Positions 7,051-17,004 of a stretch of DNA of 64,000 bases are shown one piece after another. Both the position numbers and the translations under genes were made by a program. Under the pieces are notes generated by a model. The model was not told where the DNA came from. It searched no databases and saw only the letters and a program-made list of their open reading frames with translations. Position 1 is the stretch's first letter, and the number at the start of each line of letters is the position of its first letter. The stretch comes from DATBDN01 sp963715995. Lineage in GTDB: Bacteria; Actinomycetota; Thermoleophilia; Solirubrobacterales; Thermoleophilaceae. The stretch covers positions 1,054,001 through 1,118,000 of the forward strand of contig OY970283.1 of assembly GCA_963715995.1 (NCBI GenBank), given 5' to 3'.

Positions 7051-9060
7051 CTAGAAGTACACGCCGCGCAGCAGGTACGCCAGCGCCATTCCCTCGCCGG
7101 AGACCTCGTCCTTCTTCGGCTTCTCCACTTCCTCGCCGCGCTCCTTGGCCGCGCGCTCCTCTTCCTTCTTCTTCGGATCCTTCTCCGGGAAGAGCTTGTA
7201 GACCGAGGAGGCGATCTGGTCGGCCGCCTTCGGCGCGACCGCGTAGACGATCTGAGTGGCCACGCCTAGCCGGGTCGACACGCGCTTGGGCTTGTCGATC
7301 ATCGCGTCGGTGATCTTCTGCGCGGCCTCGTCGGGCGTGAGCGCGGGGAAGTTCGCGTAGATGCCGGTCGGCGCGATCATCTCGGTGCGCACCAGCGGCA
7401 TGTGCACCGTCGTGATGTGCACCTTGTCCTCGATGATCTCCGACGCGATGCAGCGCGAGAACTGGTCGAGCGCCTGCTTCGACGCCGCATAGGCGGCGAA
7501 GCGCGGCGTGTTCATCTGCACCGAGTAGCTCGAGATGTTGATGATGTGGCCGGCCTTGCGCTCGCGCATCCCGGGCAGGAACGCCAGGATCATCTTCAGC
7601 GCGCCGAAGTAGTTCAGGCCCATCGTGCGCTGGAAGTCGTGGAAGCGGTCGTACTGGTACTTCACCGAGCGGCGAATCGAGCGGCCCGCGTTGTTCACCA
7701 GGATGTCGACGCCGCCGTGCTCCTCGAGGATCTCCTTGGTCACGCGGTCCAGGTCGTCGACGTCGGTCAGGTCGGCCGGGTGCACGTGGGCCTCGCCACC
7801 GTGGTCGCGGATGATCTCGGCGACCTCCTCCAGCTTCTCGCGCGTGCGCGCGACCAGCACCACCTTCGCGCCGGCCTCGCCGACCTTGATCGCCGTGTGG
7901 CGGCCGATTCCGCTCGACGCGCCAGTGATGACAATCACCTTGTCACCCACTGACTTGCTCAGCGAGCGCTCGCGGAAGAGGTCCGGGTCGAGGTTGCGCT
8001 CCCAGTAGTCCCACAACCGGTAGGCGTAGGTGTCGAGCGGCGGAACGGCGATGCCGCTGCCCTCGAGCGCGGACTGCGTCTCGCGGCAGTCGAACTGTGC
8101 GCGGAAGTCGCCGGATTCGAGCGCCGACTCCGGGATGCCGAGGTCGGCCAGCACGTTGCGCCTGATGCGGCGGATGGCCGGCACCTGGCGCACGATCTGG
8201 CGCGCCGGCTTGGGGATCATCCCCTTCATCTTCGGGTCGACCCGCATGTTCAAGAGCGGCGCGTGCGCGGCCTTCAGGAAGCAGTTGATCGCCTGGCCGC
8301 GCGACAGCGGCTCCGGATCGGTCAGGTGGAAGGTGTTGCCGTGCACCTCGTCGTCGGACAGGTGCGCGATGTGGTCCATCGCCTTCGCCACGAAGTCCAC
8401 CGGCACGAGGTTGAGCGGGTTGCCCTCCGGGCCGATCAGCGGGAACCACTGGGGCAGCGCGTAGCGCAGCCGCTGGATCAGCTTGAAGACGTAGTACGGC
8501 CCGTCGATCTTGTCCATCTCGCCCGTCTGCGAGTGGCCGACCACGATCCCGGGGCGGTACACGCGCAGCTTGCCCTCGAGCTCGTCGCGCACCAGCTTCT
8601 CGGACTCGAACTTCGAGCGGTGGTAGGCGTGCGGATGCTCCTGGCCCTCGTTGAACATCGTCTCGAGCCACGGGCCGCGCCAGTCCCCGGCAACGGCGAT
8701 CGAGCTCGTGTGGTGGAACGTCTCGGCGTCGTGCTCGTTCGCGAACTCGACCACGTGGCGCGTGCCCTCCACGTTCGCGCGCATCATGTCGTCGTCGTCC
8801 GCGGACATGTCGTAGATCGCGGCCAGGTGGAACAGGTGGTCGATCGGCGCGTCGAACCCCTCGATCCCCAGTGCTCCCTTCGACAGGTCCCCGACCACCG
8901 GCACCACGCGGTCGCCCGCGCCCCAGTCGTCGATCAGCTCGGCCAGACGGCTCTGGGAGCCCTCGCGCACGAGCGCGTAGACGGTCCCTTCGCGGCGCAG
9001 CAACTCCTCTACGAGGTGCCGCCCGACGAATCCGGTGGCGCCAGTGACGAAATAGTTCAA
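7051..9060 (-). CDS. Two-domain SDR fatty-acyl reductase-like protein
   Basis: A 669-aa fusion of two short-chain dehydrogenases. Residues 1-360 form an extended SDR/thioester-reductase-like domain: N-Y-F-V-T-G-A-T-G-F-V-G (NADP loop) and YHRSKFE (YxxxK). Residues 370-600 form a classical SDR: VIVITGASSGIG, NNAG and YAASK. This order is that of mycobacterial multifunctional acyl-CoA reductases, suggesting reduction of an acyl-CoA or acyl-ACP to aldehyde or alcohol; that is inference. The C-terminus is charged (Lys/Glu-rich) and ends A-Y-L-L-R-G-V-Y-F. TTG 9060 is chosen because GGAGGAGAGG lies 7 nt upstream and the Rossmann strand follows at once; an upstream in-frame GTG/ATG extension to 9114 would overlap the divergent cyclase gene. 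Confidence 0.85.
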   Translation of the reverse strand: MNYFVTGATGFVGRHLVEELLRREGTVYALVREGSQSRLAELIDDWGAGDRVVPVVGDLSKGALGIEGFDAPIDHLFHLAAIYDMSADDDDMMRANVEGTRHVVEFANEHDAETFHHTSSIAVAGDWRGPWLETMFNEGQEHPHAYHRSKFESEKLVRDELEGKLRVYRPGIVVGHSQTGEMDKIDGPYYVFKLIQRLRYALPQWFPLIGPEGNPLNLVPVDFVAKAMDHIAHLSDDEVHGNTFHLTDPEPLSRGQAINCFLKAAHAPLLNMRVDPKMKGMIPKPARQIVRQVPAIRRIRRNVLADLGIPESALESGDFRAQFDCRETQSALEGSGIAVPPLDTYAYRLWDYWERNLDPDLFRERSLSKSVGDKVIVITGASSGIGRHTAIKVGEAGAKVVLVARTREKLEEVAEIIRDHGGEAHVHPADLTDVDDLDRVTKEILEEHGGVDILVNNAGRSIRRSVKYQYDRFHDFQRTMGLNYFGALKMILAFLPGMRERKAGHIINISSYSVQMNTPRFAAYAASKQALDQFSRCIASEIIEDKVHITTVHMPLVRTEMIAPTGIYANFPALTPDEAAQKITDAMIDKPKRVSTRLGVATQIVYAVAPKAADQIASSVYKLFPEKDPKKKEEERAAKERGEEVEKPKKDEVSGEGMALAYLLRGVYF

Positions 9061-9105
9061 GCTCAGACCTCTCCTCCAGGGGTCGGGCGAGTCTAATTCG
9101 TCAAC

Positions 9106-10317
9106 ATGCCCCAAGCGATGGACGAGCAGCGGCTCAGCCTCAGCGAAGTGGCCTCACGCGCCGGTGTCACGCCGGCAACCGTGAAGCGGTGGGTCGAGCG
9201 CGGCCTGATCCCGAACGCCAGGCAGGCCACGAAGGACGGCTGGACGCCCGCCGCAGCGGCGCACGCGCGCGTGGTCGCCCGGCTGCGCGAGCGCGGCCAT
9301 TCGTTCGACGAGATCAAGGCCGCGACCAAGGAGGGACGGCTCGCCTACGGGCTGCTCGAGGATTTGTTCCCGCCCGGCGAGCAGATCTACGACATGGACG
9401 ACGCCGCCGAGCAGACCGGCCTCGAGCCCGAGCTGATCGAGCGCGTCTGGCTGAGCATGGGCTTCGGCCGCCAGGAGCTGACGGCGCTCACCGAGGAGGA
9501 CATGCAGGCGCTGCGCTGGGTTGCCTCGGTGCTGGCCGCCGGCTTCCCGCTGGTTGCCTTCCTCCAGCTAACGCGCGTGTACGGCCAGGCGCTGGCGCAG
9601 ATCGCCGACACCGAGACGCGGCTGTTCCACATCTACGTGCACGAGCCGCTCATGCGCGAGGGCGTGCCCACGCTCCAGATGGCCGAGGAGATGGCCGACC
9701 TGGGCCGCGACCTGCTGCCGCTGGCCTCGCCGATCATGGACTACATCCATCAGCGCAACCTCGCGCACTTCGCCGAGCAGGACGTGATCGGCCACATGGA
9801 GACCGACTTCGACGAGGACGAGACCTACGGCCGCATCCGGGTGGCGATCGCGTTCGCGGACCTCGCCGGCTACACGCGCTACGTGGAGGAGGAGGGCGAG
9901 GTCGAGGCGCTCTCCTACGTCGAGCGCTTCATCGACTCGGTCGCCAACACGCTGCCGGAAGGCGCGCGCGTGGTGAAGACGATCGGCGACGAGGTGATGG
10001 TGGTCGGCCAGGACGCCGGCGCGCTCGTGGACTGGGCGGTCGGCTTCTCGCGCCTGTACGCGAACGAGCGCCCGGCGCCGCGCATCGGCGTGAACGCGGG
10101 CCCCGTGCTCTACCGCGACGGTGACTACTACGGGCGCGAGGTCAACCTGGCATCACGGGTGGTCGCGCGCGCACGCGGGGGCGAGGTGCTGGTCACGGGC
10201 CAGGTGCTCGACGACGTGGGCAGCGCTCCGCACCTGCGGGTCGACAACATCGGCCAGGTCAAGCTGAAGGGCTTCGACGAGCCGCGCTCGCTCTGTCGGG
10301 TCTCGACGGCAGACTGA
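9106..10317 (+). CDS. MerR-type DNA-binding protein fused to class III adenylate/guanylate cyclase
   Basis: A 403-aa protein that would make a cyclic nucleotide and may bind DNA. Residues 8-75 form a MerR-type helix-turn-helix (S-E-V-A-S-R-A-G-V-T-P-A-T-V-K-R-W). Residues 90-170 resemble the regulatory helical domain found before actinobacterial cyclases. Residues 243-400 are the class III catalytic domain with both metal Asp (FADLAGYT, Asp252; TIGDE, Asp295), the substrate-selecting Lys291, and Asn347/Arg351 in REVNLASR. All residues needed for activity are present; Lys at 291 favours ATP. Class III cyclases work as dimers. It sits 5 nt upstream of tilS. ATG 9118 is an alternative start. Confidence 0.88.
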   Translation: MPQAMDEQRLSLSEVASRAGVTPATVKRWVERGLIPNARQATKDGWTPAAAAHARVVARLRERGHSFDEIKAATKEGRLAYGLLEDLFPPGEQIYDMDDAAEQTGLEPELIERVWLSMGFGRQELTALTEEDMQALRWVASVLAAGFPLVAFLQLTRVYGQALAQIADTETRLFHIYVHEPLMREGVPTLQMAEEMADLGRDLLPLASPIMDYIHQRNLAHFAEQDVIGHMETDFDEDETYGRIRVAIAFADLAGYTRYVEEEGEVEALSYVERFIDSVANTLPEGARVVKTIGDEVMVVGQDAGALVDWAVGFSRLYANERPAPRIGVNAGPVLYRDGDYYGREVNLASRVVARARGGEVLVTGQVLDDVGSAPHLRVDNIGQVKLKGFDEPRSLCRVSTAD

Positions 10318-10322
10318 CGGCC

Positions 10323-11651
10323 GTGCGGGAACGCGCCTTCGAGGTCGCGCAGGACAGCGGCCTGATCCATGCAGGCGAGCCGATCGTGGTGCTCCTCTCC
10401 GGCGGCGCCGACTCGGTTTGCCTGCTCGACTGCGCCGTGCGCATCGGCGCGCGCGTGCACGCGCTGCACGTGAACTACGGGCTGCGCCCCGGCTCCGATG
10501 CCGACGAGCAGTTCTGCCGCGTGGTGTGCGACCGGGTGGACGTGGCGCTCACGGTCGAGCACGTGCACCTGGGTGAGGGCAACCTCCAGGCCCAGGCGCG
10601 CGCCACGCGCTACGAGATCGCGGAGCGGCTGGCGCTCGAGCACGCCTGCGACTACGCCACCGGCCACACGGCCAGCGACCAGGCGGAGACCGTGCTCTAC
10701 CGGCTGGCCGTCTCGCCAGGCTCGCGCGCGCTGCTGGGCATGTCGCCGCGCCGCGGCCGCCTGGTGCGCCCGCTGCTGGAGGCCGGCCGCGAGGACACGC
10801 GCGAGTACTGCCGGGAGCTCGGCCTGTCCTGGCGCGACGACCCCACCAACGAGGACCCGCGCTTCGCGCGCTCACGGCTGCGCCACGAGGTGCTGCCGGT
10901 GCTGCGTGCGCTCTCGCCCGCCGCCGAGCGGACGATCGCCGAGACCAGCTTCCTGCTGCGCGACGAGCGCGTGGTGCTGGAGCGCGCGGCCGACGAGGCG
11001 ATCGAGCGGATCGGCGTCCCCACGCCGCTGGAAGCGCTCCGCGCGGAGCCGGCCGGGCTGGCGCGAACCGTGCTCACGCGCCTGGGCGAGCGCGCGCTCG
11101 GGCGGCCGCGGCTCTCGCGCGGTGACTGCGCCGCCATCCTGGCGCTGAGCGACGAGGGCACGCAGGCGCTCGACCTGGGGGACGGCCTGCGCGCCATCGC
11201 GGAGTACGGGGTGCTGCGCTTCACGGCAGGCGAGCCGGCCGCGCCCGAGGCGCCCCCGCCGATCGCCCTGGAGATCCCGGGTGAGGCCGACTTCGGCGAC
11301 TGGGCCGTGCTCGCGCGCGTTGAGAAGGTGGCGCAGGCCGCGGGCGGCGGCTTCCTGCCCACGCGCGGCGACGCGCTGCTCTCCACGCGCGCTCTGAGCG
11401 GCACGCTCACGATCAGGGCCTGGCGCACGGGCGACCGCATGCAGCCCGCCGGCCTGGAGGGCTCGAAGACGCTCGCCGACCTGTTCACCGACAACAAGGT
11501 TCCGCGCGAGGAGCGGGCGGGCATCCCCGTTGTGGAGAGTGATGGCGAGATCGTCTGGGTCGCGGGGCTTGCAGTTGGCGAGGGCTTCCGGGCCGCGCCG
11601 TACGAGTCCGAGGTCGTGGTGCTCAGCGCGAAGCGCCGCACGAGCGGGTGA
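10323..11651 (+). CDS. tilS: tRNA(Ile)-lysidine synthase
   Basis: A 442-aa enzyme that converts C34 of the CAU-anticodon tRNA-Ile to lysidine so it reads AUA. The PP-loop SGGADS (near residue 26) binds ATP; HVNYGLRPGSDAD, ATGHTASDQAETVLYRL and R-D-D-P-T-N-E-D-P-R-F-A-R are the conserved N-type ATPase segments. The C-terminal third (from about 330) matches the TilS tRNA-binding domain, including WRTGDRMQPAGLEGSKTL and V-P-R-E-E-R. The GTG start lies 5 nt after the cyclase stop. Position before hpt and ftsH is a widely conserved order. Confidence 0.93.
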   Translation: MRERAFEVAQDSGLIHAGEPIVVLLSGGADSVCLLDCAVRIGARVHALHVNYGLRPGSDADEQFCRVVCDRVDVALTVEHVHLGEGNLQAQARATRYEIAERLALEHACDYATGHTASDQAETVLYRLAVSPGSRALLGMSPRRGRLVRPLLEAGREDTREYCRELGLSWRDDPTNEDPRFARSRLRHEVLPVLRALSPAAERTIAETSFLLRDERVVLERAADEAIERIGVPTPLEALRAEPAGLARTVLTRLGERALGRPRLSRGDCAAILALSDEGTQALDLGDGLRAIAEYGVLRFTAGEPAAPEAPPPIALEIPGEADFGDWAVLARVEKVAQAAGGGFLPTRGDALLSTRALSGTLTIRAWRTGDRMQPAGLEGSKTLADLFTDNKVPREERAGIPVVESDGEIVWVAGLAVGEGFRAAPYESEVVVLSAKRRTSG

Positions 11652-11655
11652 GGCG

Positions 11656-11955
11656 TTGATCCGGCCCGCCCTCGCGGTCGCAGCCCTCGCGTGCGTGCTC
11701 GCGGCCCCGGCTGCGGCCGGCCCGCGGTATCCGCCGATTACCTGCGGGCGTATCACCGTCGGCGGCAAGCGCCTGGTCGTGAAGACCCACGGTCCGAGCT
11801 GCACGACCGCGATCAAGGGTGTCAAGGGCTTCATGGCCCACCGCACAAGCCCGCGCTTCTTCAAGTGCAAGTCCTACGGGGGCGACATCCCGGCCTACTG
11901 CATCGGCTCGATCCCTAAGTACAAGCGGCGCTACTTCTTCGCCTCGAAGGTCTAG
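11656..11955 (+). CDS. Small secreted four-cysteine protein
   Basis: A 99-aa protein beginning L-I-R-P-A-L-A-V-A-A-L-A-C-V-L-A-A-P-A-A-A, a clear signal peptide cleaved after A-A-A. The mature chain of about 78 residues has four Cys (I-T-C-G, P-S-C-T, F-K-C-K, A-Y-C-I), suggesting two disulfides, and is basic. I do not recognise the family. The TTG start is 4 nt after the tilS stop and is the first start that gives a proper signal sequence. It is placed between tilS and hpt, usually adjacent genes, so it is an insertion in a conserved cluster. Confidence 0.7.
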   Translation: MIRPALAVAALACVLAAPAAAGPRYPPITCGRITVGGKRLVVKTHGPSCTTAIKGVKGFMAHRTSPRFFKCKSYGGDIPAYCIGSIPKYKRRYFFASKV

Positions 11956-11956
11956 G

Positions 11957-11962
11957 TACCCT
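11957..11962 (+). promoter_or_regulatory. Putative -10 element TACCCT for hpt
   Basis: TACCCT is 14 nt before the hpt GTG at 11971, implying a leaderless or nearly leaderless transcript. A second TACCCT (12509-12514) precedes ftsH, there followed by an AGGGAG Shine-Dalgarno sequence. Confidence 0.35.
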
Positions 11963-11970
11963 CGGTCGCA

Positions 11971-12498
11971 GTGGCGCCCACCTCGATCGGCGAAGCGCTC
12001 GTCACCCAGGCCGACCTCGAGCGCCGCGTGCGCGAGCTCGGCCAGCAGATCTCGGCCGACTACCAGGACAAGGACCTGTTCCTGGTCGGGGTGCTGAAGG
12101 GCGCCGTCTTCTTCCTCTCCGACCTGATGCGCTCGATCGAGGTCCCGTGCGAGGTGGACTTCATGGCGGTGGCGTCCTACGGGTCGTCGACCGACTCCAG
12201 CGGCGTGGTGCGCATCCTCAAGGACCTCGACGCCACGATCGAGGGCAAGGACGTGCTGATCGTCGAGGACATCATCGACTCCGGCCTGACCCTCTCGTAC
12301 CTGCTGCGCACGCTCACGGCGCGCGAGCCGCGCTCGCTGGAGGTCTGTGCACTGCTCACGAAACCGGAGCGGCGCAAGGTCGAATTGCCAATCCGCTACA
12401 CCGGATTCGAAATCCCGAACAAGTTCGTGATCGGCTACGGGCTGGACCACCGCGAGCTCTACCGCAACCTTCCATACGTCGCTGTTCTTCAGGAGTAG
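11971..12498 (+). CDS. hpt: Hypoxanthine phosphoribosyltransferase
   Basis: A 175-aa purine salvage enzyme converting hypoxanthine or guanine plus PRPP to IMP or GMP. The PRPP-binding loop VEDIIDSGLTLSYL and the upstream GVLKGAVFFLSDLMR segment are diagnostic; F-V-I-G-Y-G-L-D and Y-R-N-L-P-Y-V at the C-terminus match the base-binding end. The length is standard. GTG 11971 follows a -10-like TACCCT. It sits in the conserved tilS-hpt-ftsH order. Confidence 0.93.
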   Translation: MAPTSIGEALVTQADLERRVRELGQQISADYQDKDLFLVGVLKGAVFFLSDLMRSIEVPCEVDFMAVASYGSSTDSSGVVRILKDLDATIEGKDVLIVEDIIDSGLTLSYLLRTLTAREPRSLEVCALLTKPERRKVELPIRYTGFEIPNKFVIGYGLDHRELYRNLPYVAVLQE

Positions 12499-12527
12499 CC
12501 CGTCCAGGTACCCTTTCAGGGAGCAAC

Positions 12528-14456
<1,929 letters not shown>

Positions 14457-14490
14457 CTTCTCCGGCGCTCCACCCGCCATATTCCACGAC

Positions 14491-15285
14491 GTGGACCCGC
14501 TCGTCATGGGCATCGTCAACGTCACGCCGGACTCGTTCTCGGACGGCGGTCGCTTCCTCGATGCACCAGCCGCCATCGCGCACGGGCGCGAGCTGCTCGC
14601 CGAGGGTGCCGACATCCTCGACATCGGCGGTGAGTCGACCAGGCCGGGCGCCGAGCCAGTCGGCGCCGACGAGGAGATCCGCCGCGTCGTGCCCGTGGTC
14701 GAGGCCCTGGTGGCAGAAGGCGCGCGTGTCTCCATCGACACGACGAAGGCCGAGGTCGCGCGGCGCGCGCTCGAAGCCGGCGCCACGATCGTCAATGACG
14801 TCGCCGCCTTCCGCTTCGACCCCGAGCTCGCGGGCGTGACCGCCGAGCACGGCGCCGGCTGCGTGCTCATGCACATGCTCGGCGAGCCGCGCACGATGCA
14901 GGAGGACCCGCGCTACGACGAGGTCGTCGCGGACGTCAAGGCGTTCCTGGAGGAGCGGCTCGCCTACGCCGTCGCGCAGGGCGTCCCCGAGGACCGGATC
15001 TGGCTCGACCCGGGCATCGGCTTCGGCAAGACGCTCGAGCACAACCTGGAGCTGATCGCCCGCCTCGACGAGATCGTGGCGATCGGCCGGCCGGTCGTGT
15101 TCGGCGCCTCTCGGAAGAGCTTTCTCGGAAAGCTCACGGGGCGCCAGGTCGACGAGCAACTCGCCGGCTCGATCGCCGCGAACATCATCGCCCACGAGCG
15201 CGGGGCACGGGTTTTTCGCGTTCACGACGTCGCGCCGACGGTCGATGCGCTGGCGCTGGCCACTGCTACGGTCCGCCGCCTGTGA
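14491..15285 (+). CDS. folP: Dihydropteroate synthase
   Basis: A 264-aa TIM-barrel enzyme joining p-aminobenzoate to dihydropterin pyrophosphate, the sulfonamide target. Motifs: MGIVNVTPDSFSDGGRF at the N-terminus, DIGGESTRPGA, ISIDT-type VSIDTTKAEV, NDVAAFRFD, and the C-terminal FGASRKSFLG loop. It is followed by folB and folK in overlapping order, so the three genes form a folate operon. GTG 14491 directly precedes D-P-L-V-M-G-I-V-N. Confidence 0.95.
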   Translation: MDPLVMGIVNVTPDSFSDGGRFLDAPAAIAHGRELLAEGADILDIGGESTRPGAEPVGADEEIRRVVPVVEALVAEGARVSIDTTKAEVARRALEAGATIVNDVAAFRFDPELAGVTAEHGAGCVLMHMLGEPRTMQEDPRYDEVVADVKAFLEERLAYAVAQGVPEDRIWLDPGIGFGKTLEHNLELIARLDEIVAIGRPVVFGASRKSFLGKLTGRQVDEQLAGSIAANIIAHERGARVFRVHDVAPTVDALALATATVRRL

Positions 15286-15725
15286 CCGACGACGAACTCG
15301 AGCCAGACGAGCCCGACTCCGACGACGGTCTGGACGACGACGAGGGCGATGCGTCAGAGCCACTCGTCACGATCAAGATCGTCGGCCTCTCGCTCTTCAC
15401 GCACCACGGGGTCGAGGCCGCCGAGCGCGAGATCGGCCAACGACTCGTGTTCGACCTGTCCTTCGACGTCTCCGACTGCGACGCGACGGTGACCGATCGC
15501 GTCGAGGACACGATCGACTACGCGGAGGTGTGCCAGCAGGTCGCGCTCGCCGCGCAGGAGCGCTCGTACAAGACGCTCGAGCGGCTGTGCTCCGCGATCG
15601 CGGACCGCATGATGGATCGCTACAACGCGGATGCCGTGACGGTGCGGGCGACCAAGCCCGAGCCGCCGATCCCGCTGCCGGTCGAGGAGGTCACGGTCGA
15701 GGTCTGGAAGGAGCGCACGGACTGA
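15282..15725 (+). CDS. folB: Dihydroneopterin aldolase with acidic N-terminal extension
   Basis: A 147-aa protein whose residues 29-145 are dihydroneopterin aldolase: V-T-I-K-I-V-G-L-S-L-F-T-H-H-G-V, then DTIDYAEV and TLERLCSAIAD, with the conserved late Lys (ATKPEPPI). The first 28 residues are almost all Asp, Glu, Ser and Pro and are not part of the family domain. The GTG overlaps the folP stop (GTGA). Confidence 0.92.
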   Translation: MTDDELEPDEPDSDDGLDDDEGDASEPLVTIKIVGLSLFTHHGVEAAEREIGQRLVFDLSFDVSDCDATVTDRVEDTIDYAEVCQQVALAAQERSYKTLERLCSAIADRMMDRYNADAVTVRATKPEPPIPLPVEEVTVEVWKERTD

Positions 15726-16195
15726 GGGCCTGGCTGGGCCTCGGCTCCAACGTCGGCGACCGGATGGCGAACCTCCATGCCGGCTGCGATGCGCTCGAGC
15801 GCGACGGGGTTTCCATCCGCGGGCGCTCGGATGTGTACGAGACCGAGCCGCAGGCGGGCGCGGTCGGCCAGCAGGACTTCCTGAACGCCTGCATCGAGGT
15901 GGAGACAGAGCTCGACGCGCAGGCGCTGCTGGCCGCGGCCAAGCGGATCGAGCTGGAGCTCGGGCGCGACCCCGATGCACCCCGTCACGCGCCACGGCCG
16001 CTGGACATCGACGTGCTGATCGTCGACGGGCAGGAGATCGACTCACCCGGCTACCAGGTGCCGCACCCCGAGCTGTGGCAGCGCCGTTTCGTGCTCGAGC
16101 CGCTGCTCGAACTCGACCCACCCGACCGCGATCAGCTCGAGGCCGCGTTGTCGTCAATCGAGGGCCAGCGCGTCGAGCGCTTCGGATCGCTGTGA
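15722..16195 (+). CDS. folK: 2-amino-4-hydroxy-6-hydroxymethyldihydropteridine pyrophosphokinase
   Basis: About 157 aa, the kinase that activates the pterin for FolP. GLGSNVGDR at the very N-terminus, VYETEPQ, DFLNACIEVET, PRHAPRPLDIDVLI and VPHPELWQRRFVLEPL are the family motifs. The first strand and GSN loop require a start before codon 9, yet no ATG, GTG or TTG is available there. CTG 15722 overlaps the folB stop as CTGA and has AAGGAG 8 nt upstream (15708-15713), so a CTG start is the best reading. Confidence 0.9.
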   Translation: MRAWLGLGSNVGDRMANLHAGCDALERDGVSIRGRSDVYETEPQAGAVGQQDFLNACIEVETELDAQALLAAAKRIELELGRDPDAPRHAPRPLDIDVLIVDGQEIDSPGYQVPHPELWQRRFVLEPLLELDPPDRDQLEAALSSIEGQRVERFGSL

Positions 16196-16214
16196 AGCCG
16201 CGGATAATTCGCCC

Positions 16215-16994
16215 GTGCTCCTGACAATCGACGTCGGCAACACGCAGACCCACTTCGGGATGTTCCGCGGTGAGGAGCTCGCGGACCACTTCCGCTTCGC
16301 CACCTCACGCACCACGACCTCCGACGAGCTGGCAATCCGCATCGCGGCGCTGCTGCGGCTGCGCGGCATGACGCTCGAGGAGATCGACGGCGCGATCGTC
16401 GCCTCGGTCGTCCCCCAGCAGGATCAGGAGTGGATCTGGCTGAACGAGCGTTACTTCCACGGCCGACTGCTGTTCGTGGCGCCCGGGATCAAGCTCGGCA
16501 TGCCGGTGCGCACCGACAACCCGCGCGAGGTAGGCGCCGACCGCCTGATGAACGCCGTCGCCGCCCACGACAAGATTCAGGGTGCGTGCATCGTGGTCGA
16601 CTTCGGCACGAGCATCAACTACGACGTCGTCTCTCCCGACGGCGAGTACCTCGGCGGCGCGATCGCGCCCGGCGTCCAGATCTCGATGGATGCGCTGACG
16701 CAGCGCGCATCGAAGCTCGTGAAGGTGGAGATCGAGGCGCCCGAGACCGCAATCGGCCGCAGCACGCAGGCGGCACTGCGATCCGGGATCGTCTACGGCT
16801 TCGCAGGCCAGGTCGACGGCATCGTCGGGCGAATACGAGAGGAGCTCGGCGTCGAGGCGACGACGATCGCAACGGGGGGGCTGGCAACGGCGATAGCTCC
16901 GTTCTGCGAGGAGATCGACGAGGTCGACGACCTGCTGACGCTGACCGGGCTGCGGCTGGTGTGGGAGAGGAACCGGGCGACCGGCGCGAGCTAG
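16215..16994 (+). CDS. coaX: Type III pantothenate kinase
   Basis: A 259-aa ASKHA-fold kinase making 4'-phosphopantothenate, the first step of CoA synthesis. It starts with the phosphate loop M-L-L-T-I-D-V-G-N-T-Q-T-H, carries GADR (pantothenate site), DFGTSINYDV (second phosphate motif, with Ser where Ala is common) and GGAIAPGVQISMDAL. The length is normal. Start GTG 16215 follows a weak TAATTC element 10 nt upstream. Confidence 0.94.
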   Translation: MLLTIDVGNTQTHFGMFRGEELADHFRFATSRTTTSDELAIRIAALLRLRGMTLEEIDGAIVASVVPQQDQEWIWLNERYFHGRLLFVAPGIKLGMPVRTDNPREVGADRLMNAVAAHDKIQGACIVVDFGTSINYDVVSPDGEYLGGAIAPGVQISMDALTQRASKLVKVEIEAPETAIGRSTQAALRSGIVYGFAGQVDGIVGRIREELGVEATTIATGGLATAIAPFCEEIDEVDDLLTLTGLRLVWERNRATGAS

Positions 16995-16997
16995 CCT
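16992..16997 (+). promoter_or_regulatory. Putative -10 element TAGCCT for dus
   Basis: TAGCCT begins in the coaX stop codon and lies 13 nt before GTG 17005, consistent with a leaderless dus transcript. Confidence 0.35.
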
Positions 16998-17004
16998 CAC
17001 GACG

